Positions 1 to 5,219 of a DNA stretch of 7,567 bases are shown piece after piece. The notes beneath the pieces were generated by a model. It saw nothing but the letters and a program-made list of their open reading frames with translations. It was not told the DNA's origin and searched no databases. Numbering within the stretch: the stretch's first letter is position 1; every line of letters begins with the position of its first letter. Both the position numbers and the translations under genes were made by a program. Origin of the DNA: Chloroflexota bacterium. GTDB taxonomy: Bacteria > Chloroflexota > Dehalococcoidia > Lucifugimonadales > Lucifugimonadaceae. Location of the stretch: NCBI GenBank assembly GCA_002730795.1, contig PCAX01000053.1, positions 1 to 7,567 of the forward strand, given 5' to 3'.

Positions 1-222
1 CTTAACCATCAAATAAAACTTAAGGCGATTATGTATTGGTTAGACCGCCGTGGCGGTGAAGCATGGAAACCAACTGCTCAGATCCCTTATGTGAAAACCA
101 TTGCAGAAGTAAAAGAAGATGATGTCCGTAAAGAAGCCCTTGATCCAATATTATTCCTGACTCAAGAACCTAGACCTTATGAACGAGGTGACTCGAAATA
201 TATAGAACCCCCTAAGAGTTAA
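1..222 (+). CDS. 3' end of an unrecognised protein gene (partial)
   Basis: The frame is open from the first base of the window to a TAA at 220-222, giving 73 visible C-terminal residues. The gene therefore starts upstream, and the ATG at 31 is more likely an internal methionine than the start. The visible tail is hydrophilic and rich in charged residues and proline (for example RGGEAWKP, QEPRPYERGD and IEPPKS), with no transmembrane segment, no cysteine and no motif I can assign. It looks like real coding sequence because residue use is balanced and the frame stays open up to a natural stop. I do not recognise the family. The next 1.2 kb holds no intact plus-strand gene, so this is probably the last gene of its transcription unit. 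Confidence refers to this being the end of a real gene, not to any function. Confidence 0.65.
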   Translation, partial: LNHQIKLKAIMYWLDRRGGEAWKPTAQIPYVKTIAEVKEDDVRKEALDPILFLTQEPRPYERGDSKYIEPPKS

Positions 223-265
223 AAACTGGTACTCCCTGAGTTCAGGACTGGGCATAAATTAGTCC

Positions 266-289
266 CACGTGCGTGTGCGTGCGTGCGCA
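266..289. repeat. Alternating pyrimidine-purine (GT/GC) tract
   Basis: Every base from 266 to 289 alternates pyrimidine and purine without a break, made mostly of GTGC and GTGT units in an otherwise AT-rich region. Tracts like this are known to adopt left-handed Z-DNA under negative supercoiling. They are also prone to slippage. Whether it has any function here is unknown; it lies about 45 bp past the stop codon of the upstream gene. Confidence 0.6.
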
Positions 290-427
290 AGGTTCAGTAC
301 TTTCAATTCCACGCTCCCCCTATAAACTGCCCCTCTTACAGTACGGAATAACGTATTTTCCTTGCGCGAGATTATTCGCGTGTGTGAGTGTCGTATACCG
401 TTAGACTTTGTATCATTTAAATCAAAA

Positions 428-530
428 AGTGGACGCTCTTGGTTTTTTTCTGACGATCAGGATTAAAGTGAAGTAAAAAATCATCACTTAATTTCATTAC
501 AAAAGGGGAGTGATGAATAGAGCGTCCACT
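428..530. repeat. 103-bp element bounded by a perfect 12-bp inverted repeat
   Basis: AGTGGACGCTCT at 428-439 is exactly reversed and complemented at 519-530. A second perfect 8-bp pair lies inside it (TCATCACT at 481-488 and AGTGATGA at 509-516). The two right-hand arms are separated by only two bases, so an RNA or single strand could fold into an outer stem, a 41-base bulge on one side and an inner stem-loop. The bulge contains a small palindrome (CTGACGATCAG, 450-460). It contains no ORF, and I see no clear flanking target-site duplication. It could be a MITE-like mobile element relic, an untranslated structured RNA, or a strong but atypical terminator. The sequence alone does not decide. 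Confidence 0.5.
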
Positions 531-586
531 CAGTACAAATATAACTCGTCTTCATAACCATTTATAGGTACGGATTATACAAAATC

Positions 587-773
587 TTAACGCCCGAACG
601 GTGTCCCTATTACTATTACTAGTTCACGGCAAGCATCGGCGGTTGTTTGTTGTTCACTATCAGGTGGAGTTACTACTCCCGATCCGAATACGCTGCACCC
701 ATCAAATGGCTATGAATGCCGCTCCCACAACATCAATAGAGGACATCTGGACAGGATCACCCCCATAGATACC
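587..773 (-). pseudogene. Degenerate coding remnant, possibly flavodoxin/FMN-reductase-like
   Basis: Two adjacent minus-strand open stretches in different frames both read like protein. One runs 773 to 702 and contains YGGDPVQMSSIDVVGAAFIA before a TGA. The other runs 709 to 587 and contains FDGCSVFGSGVVTPPDSEQ followed by TADACRELVIVIG, ending at a TAA. They join if one frameshift is allowed near 705-712. The second piece loosely resembles the C-terminal end of NADPH-dependent FMN reductase or WrbA-like flavodoxin-fold proteins, where a small glycine-rich stretch precedes a Pro-Ser-Glu-type motif and an Ala/Arg-rich last helix. DVVGAAFIA resembles the preceding core strand. There is no start codon with a ribosome binding site, and no complete domain could fit. 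The remnant call is moderate; the family is a guess. Confidence 0.3.
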
Positions 774-793
774 TTAGATACTGCAAACACCTC

Positions 794-892
794 TTATATT
801 AATCGATTCCAAACAAACCAAATCATTGGGACAAAACCTACAAGGGCAACCAGACCGAATATTATTATTTTCATTACATAAATAATGTTCAT
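794..892 (-). CDS. Possible small single-pass membrane peptide (32 aa)
   Basis: A minus-strand ORF starts at ATG 892-890, with a second in-frame ATG at 874-872, and ends with TAA at 794-796. After a short start it encodes one strongly hydrophobic segment (FGLVALVGFVPMIWFVW) closed by NRL, which fits a single membrane helix with a polar end. No Shine-Dalgarno sequence is visible before either ATG, and it lies just upstream, in the same orientation, of another decayed coding remnant. It may therefore be a leftover piece of a larger membrane protein or a chance AT-rich ORF. I include it because the composition is not random, but with low confidence. Confidence 0.2.
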   Translation of the reverse strand: MNIIYVMKIIIFGLVALVGFVPMIWFVWNRLI

Positions 893-979
893 ATTTTTAG
901 GGGGTTAAATTCTCACTAGTTGTAGTTTTCCTAAAATCATGCGGAAAAAGAGGGTAAGTGCTTGAGAACGAATTGAGAT

Positions 980-1056
980 TGGTGGGCGGTACAGGACTTG
1001 AACCTGTGACTTCCTGTTTGTAAGACAGGCGCTCTAGCCAACTGAGCTAACCGCCC
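980..1056 (-). tRNA. tRNA-Val (anticodon UAC), CCA encoded
   Basis: Read on the minus strand, this folds into a complete cloverleaf. The 7-bp acceptor stem is GGGCGGT paired with ACCGCCC. The D arm is GCTC/GAGC with an AGTTGGCTA loop. The anticodon stem is CCTGT/ACAGG around the loop CTTACAA, giving anticodon UAC, which reads valine GUA codons. A 5-base variable region follows, then the T arm ACAGG/CCTGT with loop TTCAAGT. All stems pair perfectly. The discriminator base is A (983) and the terminal CCA is encoded in the DNA (982-980), so it does not depend on CCA addition. It stands alone, flanked on both sides by decayed minus-strand coding sequence. Confidence 0.97.
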
Positions 1057-1091
1057 TATTACCCATTTGAATTGCCTTTCTAATTAAAACA

Positions 1092-1120
1092 TCAATACAA
1101 GGTAAAATCTCTTTTGAAAA
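1092..1120 (-). promoter_or_regulatory. Possible promoter of the tRNA-Val gene
   Basis: On the minus strand a TTTTCA (1120-1115) and a TATTGA (1097-1092) are separated by 17 bases. They lie about 35 bases before the first base of the tRNA. Both hexamers are only partial matches to the sigma-70 consensus, in an AT-rich region where such matches are common. Confidence 0.25.
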
Positions 1121-1134
1121 TAACATAAATTAAA

Positions 1135-1317
1135 TCATTTGTTGTTAGTAAGCTTATTTAGTATGGTGTCTGTTAGATCAACTTCATGATTTAGAGTAGT
1201 GTGGACTATTTCAGGAGAATCTTTTTCATTAAGTTTTCCAAGTTCGCTAAAATTATTTTCGCCTAAACCTACTTCAGAAACTTACAGCCATGAATTACCG
1301 AGATGACGATATTTCAT
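1135..1317 (-). pseudogene. Aldo/keto reductase N-terminal fragment (pseudogene)
   Basis: Read on the minus strand from ATG at 1317-1315, the frame begins MKYRHLGNSWL, then has a TAA stop, then VSEVGLGENNFSELGKL, and continues to PEIVHTTLNHEVDLTDT before ending at TGA 1135-1137. This follows the start of the aldo/keto reductase family closely. Intact members have a K-Y-R-x-L-G-x-S-G-L-K-V-S-x-x-G-L-G-x-x-x-F-G opening, then a helix ending in the strand that carries the catalytic aspartate (D-T-A-x-x-Y-G). Here the stop falls where the lysine of GLK is expected, and the sequence diverges directly after the Asp-Thr. Roughly 250 residues of TIM barrel, including the catalytic Tyr, are missing; the tRNA lies about 80 bp further on. 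Enzymes of this family are cytoplasmic NAD(P)H-dependent oxidoreductases. This copy cannot make one. Confidence 0.75.
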
Positions 1318-1331
1318 ACGCTTTCATATTT

Positions 1332-1359
1332 TTGACCTTTTTTTATTGGTGGATATGAT
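1332..1359 (+). promoter_or_regulatory. Predicted sigma-70-type promoter for the oxidoreductase/CRTAC1 operon
   Basis: A TTGACC -35 element (1332-1337) and a TATGAT -10 element (1354-1359) are separated by 16 bases. Each hexamer is one mismatch from consensus. Transcription would start near 1366 and leave a 5' leader of about 75 bases before the GTG start at 1442. It is the best promoter match I found upstream of the operon. It sits just beyond the 5' end of the oppositely oriented aldo/keto reductase remnant. Confidence 0.5.
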
Positions 1360-1441
1360 GATTTCTGGTAATTTACTTACATGTGCCTAATTTAATCTAT
1401 GTAATTAGAATAGAAGTAAAAATTTATTTTGCCAAATTAAC
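1360..1441 (+). other. AT-rich 5' leader without a visible Shine-Dalgarno
   Basis: The bases between the predicted promoter and the GTG start are strongly AT-rich. They contain no GGAG or AAGG-like sequence at the usual distance from the start (the last bases before GTG are CCAAATTAAC). An in-frame TAG at 1406-1408 and the absence of any upstream in-frame ATG force initiation at or after 1442. I see no clear operator, riboswitch or attenuator fold. Confidence 0.4.
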
Positions 1442-2977
1442 GTGAAATTTTCATCATATAAAAAGTGTATCATTGTATTTAGTGGGTCATTGTTTCTAAT
1501 GGTTGTTGGATGTTCATCAGATAATCCAAAACTTCCCTCAAGTTCAAATTTGTTTGGGGAAAACCCTTCAATTGAAAATCACATAAAAATAGAAGATATA
1601 CAAGCCAACAACTATACACTGGACGAGCTAATACAACATGGCGAACATGTATTTATCGCTGTTTTGAACACCCTTGATGGAAAAGGTCGACCGGCATCGA
1701 CGGGAGGGGGGGCAAAACGTGAGCCAAGAATTTTTCCCGATAACCTCAATCGGATTTCTGGTCCCGATTCGGATTCGTGTGCCGGATGCCATAATAGGCC
1801 TTCTGCAGGCGGTGGAGGTGACAGTGTCGCAAATGTCTTTGTTTTAGCCCAATTTGAACAATTCGTCGACTTTTCAAAACAAGAACATGTTGTAAAAGGT
1901 CTTGAAGGAATAGGAAATGAACGTAACACCCTAGGTATGTTCGGGTCAGGCTTTATAGAGTTACTGGCTCGCGAAATGACGGATGATCTACAACTTCAAA
2001 AAAAGCAAGCAGTAGAAAAGGCTATAAAAGAAGGTATATTAATTGAAGAAAATTTACTAACGAAAAATATTTCCTTTGGAAAAATTCGTGTAACCCCGTT
2101 TGGAAAAGTGGATTATTCCGGCGTCGAGGGAATTGACCATGATCTTGTGGTAAAACCTTTCCATCAAAAGGGCGTAGTCGAATCATTGCGAGTTTTCACT
2201 AATGCTGCAATGAATCATCATCATGGTATACAACCCACAGAAATATTTGGTGAAAATACCGACGCAGATGGGGACGGGGTAATAAATGAACTAACCATGG
2301 GGGATGTTACTGCATTAACAATATTTCAAGCCACTTTGCCGGCACCTCACCAAGTATGGCCTAAAGACACTCACTTAAAGTCCATGGCAAAAAAAGGAGA
2401 GAACTTATTTTCCTCAATAGGTTGCACCTCATGTCATGTACCAAAATTGCCGCTGGAAAATACAATATTTTCCGAACCAGGCCCATACAATCGTTATCCT
2501 AATCTGTCTTGTTCAGGAACACTTAAACACAAAAAACGATCATCCGAAAATACATCCGATAAAACGGTCGGCACCCGATGCAAGGAAAATGGACCTTGTT
2601 ATTGCTCCGAAAGTAACATAGAAGCCCCCTACAGCTTCGATCTATTGCCTTTTATAAAAAATTTCACCCGTGATGAAGATGGCAGGCTTTTAGTACCCGT
2701 TTTTACTGATTTAAAGAGACACGCAATGGGTCAACAACTGAACAATGAAGAACGGGAACAAGCTGATGTGCCGACTGATCAGTGGCTAACAAAAAAACTG
2801 TGGGGATTCTATTCCGAACCTTCATATTTACACCACGGACGGGCCAGTTTGATATCTGAGGCGATATTAGCTCATGGTGGGGAATCTCAAAGTTCAAGGG
2901 ATATGTTCGCATCCCTTTCTGATGAAGATAAAAATTCTCTAATCGAATACCTGAAAACTTTTGTTATAAATAAATGA
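1442..2977 (+). CDS. Lipoprotein di-heme c-type oxidoreductase (DHOR/DUF1111 family)
   Basis: This is a 511-residue secreted di-heme protein of the DHOR family (putative peroxidases related to CcpA and MauG). GTG at 1442 is chosen because it gives a proper lipoprotein signal: two lysines, a hydrophobic stretch, then VVGC with Cys24 as the lipidation site. Two c-heme motifs are present, CAGCH (113-117) and CTSCH (328-332). Further family signatures are AAMNHHHGIQ (255-264), a DADGDG calcium-type loop (274-279) leading into NELTMGDVTALTIFQATLP, DLKRHAMG (423-430), and LWGFYSEPSYLHHGRA near the C-terminus. Family members oxidise substrates or reduce peroxide at one heme while the other passes electrons; the substrate here is unknown. 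Unusual is a segment after heme II with four extra cysteines (357, 380, 386, 388). It is the first gene of an operon with the CRTAC1 protein. The family is secure; the reaction is not. Confidence 0.93.
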   Translation: MKFSSYKKCIIVFSGSLFLMVVGCSSDNPKLPSSSNLFGENPSIENHIKIEDIQANNYTLDELIQHGEHVFIAVLNTLDGKGRPASTGGGAKREPRIFPDNLNRISGPDSDSCAGCHNRPSAGGGGDSVANVFVLAQFEQFVDFSKQEHVVKGLEGIGNERNTLGMFGSGFIELLAREMTDDLQLQKKQAVEKAIKEGILIEENLLTKNISFGKIRVTPFGKVDYSGVEGIDHDLVVKPFHQKGVVESLRVFTNAAMNHHHGIQPTEIFGENTDADGDGVINELTMGDVTALTIFQATLPAPHQVWPKDTHLKSMAKKGENLFSSIGCTSCHVPKLPLENTIFSEPGPYNRYPNLSCSGTLKHKKRSSENTSDKTVGTRCKENGPCYCSESNIEAPYSFDLLPFIKNFTRDEDGRLLVPVFTDLKRHAMGQQLNNEEREQADVPTDQWLTKKLWGFYSEPSYLHHGRASLISEAILAHGGESQSSRDMFASLSDEDKNSLIEYLKTFVINK

Positions 2978-2991
2978 AATAATCTCTTTAA

Positions 2992-5160
2992 ATGAACGCT
3001 AAAAATGTGATAATTCTAACGATAATGCTTGTATCTGTGATACCAAGTTCCTGCAACGCATTTAATCGAAATGAAAGCGCTTCCAAAAATCAATTGGTCG
3101 ACCGACCCTCATTTGGATTTATTAACGCATCAAATTCGGAACCCGCTGGAAAGACAGTTAATCCCTTTATCGATTATTCCGAAAAATTAGGTGAATCAGC
3201 AATAATATCGAACCGTTTACCGGGCGTGGCAATTTTTGATTTCGATAGGGATGGAGATCAGGATTTTTACTTGACTAACGCGGAAGTCAACGCTTTGTTT
3301 CCATTATCAATGGGAGCGAATAATCGGTTAATGCGAAATGACGGAGACACGTTTACAAACGTGGCTCAAGAATCAGGTATTGAAGCTCCCGAACAGAATT
3401 CATCCGGCGTGGTGGCATGCGATATAAATAATGATGGATATCAAGATCTTTACGTTGGTGGTTATGGTCGAATTGGAGATCAATTGGATTATAGGTCAGT
3501 TCCATCTGTGCCAGGACTTTATGACGCCGTAAGTGATCGACTTTTTTTAAACAAACAAGATGGAACATTTGAAGATATCACAATGGCTGCCTTCGGAGAG
3601 TTCGTCAATGTACGCTCCGCGGCTTCTGTGGGATGTGCTGATCTAAACAACGACGGCTGGAATGATATCTACGTAGGAAATAGGGCCGATATAGATTTTG
3701 TTCGTTTTGACAATCCTCGCCATCATGGACATTACAATGTTTTATATAAAAACAATGGCAACAACACATTCGACGATGTCACAGATTCCGCAGGTCTTAG
3801 AGGCGAGGAAGTAACAATGTTTGACCCATTTGGGCGACCTATCAAATTTAAAGACCCCGTTACAGGTGTTGAAACAGAAGGTTTCGACGCAATGTATCTT
3901 GACGCGAATAGAAATATCGTTGGAGACCCGGCCGGCCAAACTTGGGCAATGCTTTTTTTTGATCATGATGATGACGGAGATCAGGATTTATGGTTGGTTG
4001 ATGATGGTGACAGAACAAAAGTCTTTAGAAATGATTCGTCTGAAGAAGAATTTCTCTTTACCAACGTTGCAAGAGAAATGGGAATCGATACGTCTGGAGC
4101 GGGGATGGGTTTTGCCGCAGGGGACTACGATTCTGATGGAGATATAGATGTTTTTATAACAAACATAGGATTTCATCCGTTGACCCGTGGTAGACCAACA
4201 TATCCTGGTGGTGATTGTGCCTATGCCCATCAATTCGTTTGGGGTTCTTGTTTAAATTACTTAATGGAAAATAGAGGAACATTGGAAGTTCCAGGTGTAG
4301 GAATCATTCCCCGATTTGTAGATATGGCAACCGCTACCGAAGTAATACCCAGTAAATTCATACCTCCTGATTCTTTAGATCCCCGGAATATACAAGACGT
4401 ATGGCAAATTCCAACGGGATTAGCGGCATATGATTTTGGTTTTGGGACTACTTTCTTTGATATGGAAAATGATGGTGACCAAGACTTGTACTGGTTAGGG
4501 TCTATGATCTCAAAAGGAGAAGGGCCTGGCGGACAAATGTTTCCATCTGCCGGAAGAATGTTAAGAAACATAGGTAGTAAACGATTTGAAGATGTGACAG
4601 TTGAGGCCCATCTTCTTGATATTTTGAACGTTGATTATTCTAACTTAGACCCGGAAAGTCCCGGTTATAATGCCACAAAACAAAGGATTGCAGTAGAATT
4701 TCATGAAAACGGTAAAGGGGTGGCGAAAGGGGATTTGAACGGTGACGGATATTTGGATTTAATTGCAACTAATGCCGGTTCAGAAGTGTTTAAAAAAGGC
4801 GGAGAGCTAGCCCTTGATAAGGGTAAATTATTCGTTTGGCTAAACGATAATAGTGAAAATTCGTGGTTAACTGTCAGACTAAAAGGAAGACAAGCGATCG
4901 ACGGAACAGGTTCAAATGCCGACGGATTGGGTGCTAGGTTAATACTCGAGACAACCGATAGTAATGGTAACCCATCAAGGCAGGTAAGCGAAGTAACTGC
5001 TTCCTCATCGTTCTTATCTATGAATTCTATTGATCAACATTTTGGATTAGGGAAAAACTCAGTTATAGATCGTCTAATCGTCTATTGGCCGTCAGGAAAA
5101 ATACAGATAAAAGAAAAAGTTCAGGTTGATTCTGTTTTAGAAGTATTGGAACCAAAATAA
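2992..5160 (+). CDS. Exported CRTAC1-family FG-GAP/VCBS repeat protein with ASPIC/UnbV domain
   Basis: This is a 722-residue exported protein. The N-terminus has a lysine, a hydrophobic stretch and a cleavage region SSCNA-FN. I favour signal peptidase I after Ala23, but Cys21 could be a weak lipobox. Seven calcium-binding repeats of the D-x-D/N-x-D-G-x-x-D type begin at residues 83, 144, 217, 324, 378, 490 and 581, each usually followed by a beta strand such as LYVGG. They fit FG-GAP/VCBS blades of a seven-bladed beta propeller. Long insertions separate repeats 3-4 and 5-6. Residues about 623-718 form an ASPIC/UnbV domain: SWLTVRLKG, GLGARL, SSSFLSMNS, HFGLG and VYWPSGK all match. Cys409 and Cys420 could pair, as could Cys143 and Cys215 at equivalent repeat positions. 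It starts 14 bp after the di-heme gene with no intervening promoter or Shine-Dalgarno sequence. CRTAC1 proteins bind calcium; their biochemical role in bacteria is largely unknown. Confidence 0.93.
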   Translation: MNAKNVIILTIMLVSVIPSSCNAFNRNESASKNQLVDRPSFGFINASNSEPAGKTVNPFIDYSEKLGESAIISNRLPGVAIFDFDRDGDQDFYLTNAEVNALFPLSMGANNRLMRNDGDTFTNVAQESGIEAPEQNSSGVVACDINNDGYQDLYVGGYGRIGDQLDYRSVPSVPGLYDAVSDRLFLNKQDGTFEDITMAAFGEFVNVRSAASVGCADLNNDGWNDIYVGNRADIDFVRFDNPRHHGHYNVLYKNNGNNTFDDVTDSAGLRGEEVTMFDPFGRPIKFKDPVTGVETEGFDAMYLDANRNIVGDPAGQTWAMLFFDHDDDGDQDLWLVDDGDRTKVFRNDSSEEEFLFTNVAREMGIDTSGAGMGFAAGDYDSDGDIDVFITNIGFHPLTRGRPTYPGGDCAYAHQFVWGSCLNYLMENRGTLEVPGVGIIPRFVDMATATEVIPSKFIPPDSLDPRNIQDVWQIPTGLAAYDFGFGTTFFDMENDGDQDLYWLGSMISKGEGPGGQMFPSAGRMLRNIGSKRFEDVTVEAHLLDILNVDYSNLDPESPGYNATKQRIAVEFHENGKGVAKGDLNGDGYLDLIATNAGSEVFKKGGELALDKGKLFVWLNDNSENSWLTVRLKGRQAIDGTGSNADGLGARLILETTDSNGNPSRQVSEVTASSSFLSMNSIDQHFGLGKNSVIDRLIVYWPSGKIQIKEKVQVDSVLEVLEPK

Positions 5161-5181
5161 ACAGCCCATCTCATTCACAAA

Positions 5182-5219
5182 TTGACAAAAACTAGCTGGA
5201 AACGCCTAGTCTTTGTCAA
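5182..5219. terminator. Stem-loop between convergent operons, probable bidirectional terminator
   Basis: TTGACAAAAACTAG (5182-5195) pairs with CTAGTCTTTGTCAA (5206-5219) around a 10-base loop. In plus-strand RNA there is one A-C mismatch (5190/5211). In minus-strand RNA the same position is a G-U pair, so the 14-bp stem is unbroken. That suggests the fold is tuned for the ABC transporter transcript. The minus-strand gene's TGA (5218-5216) is inside the stem. The T runs after the stem are weak in both directions. Confidence 0.55.

Larger units (their letters stand above)
223..586. other. Non-coding stretch with two structured DNA elements
   Basis: I see no credible open reading frame on either strand here. 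The stretch carries only short hairpins near the end of the upstream gene (for example GGACT at 245-249 with AGTCC at 261-265), none with a convincing T run, so no terminator is called. It also has a small GC-rich hairpin (365-369 with 376-380), an alternating purine/pyrimidine tract and a bounded inverted-repeat element. The last two are listed separately. Confidence 0.5.

Noticed and set aside
428..530. Simple intrinsic terminator
   Set aside because: The stem is about 100 bases wide and no T run follows the right arm on the plus strand; the T run at 443-449 lies within the left half, so the standard layout is not met.
980..1056. tRNA-Val as the attachment site of an integrated element
   Set aside because: I found no second copy of the tRNA 3' end in the window and no integrase or phage gene; only the neighbouring broken gene hints at it.
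1612..1929. 105-codon minus-strand ORF inside the di-heme enzyme gene
   Set aside because: It is the antisense of a strongly conserved coding region that includes the first heme motif, and its product is a low-complexity Pro/Ser-rich sequence with no family features.
2577..2607. Possible third heme site in the di-heme enzyme (C380, C386, C388)
   Set aside because: No CxxCH arrangement is present: the spacings are Cx5C and CxC, and no histidine follows.
3821..4147. 108-codon plus-strand ORF inside the CRTAC1 gene
   Set aside because: It is an out-of-frame reading of the calcium repeats (the repeated GAT-rich motif gives runs of MMMT); the conserved frame is clearly the 722-residue one.
4257..4571. 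104-codon minus-strand ORF opposite the CRTAC1 gene
   Set aside because: Antisense to well-conserved repeat coding sequence, no start signals and no recognisable motif.
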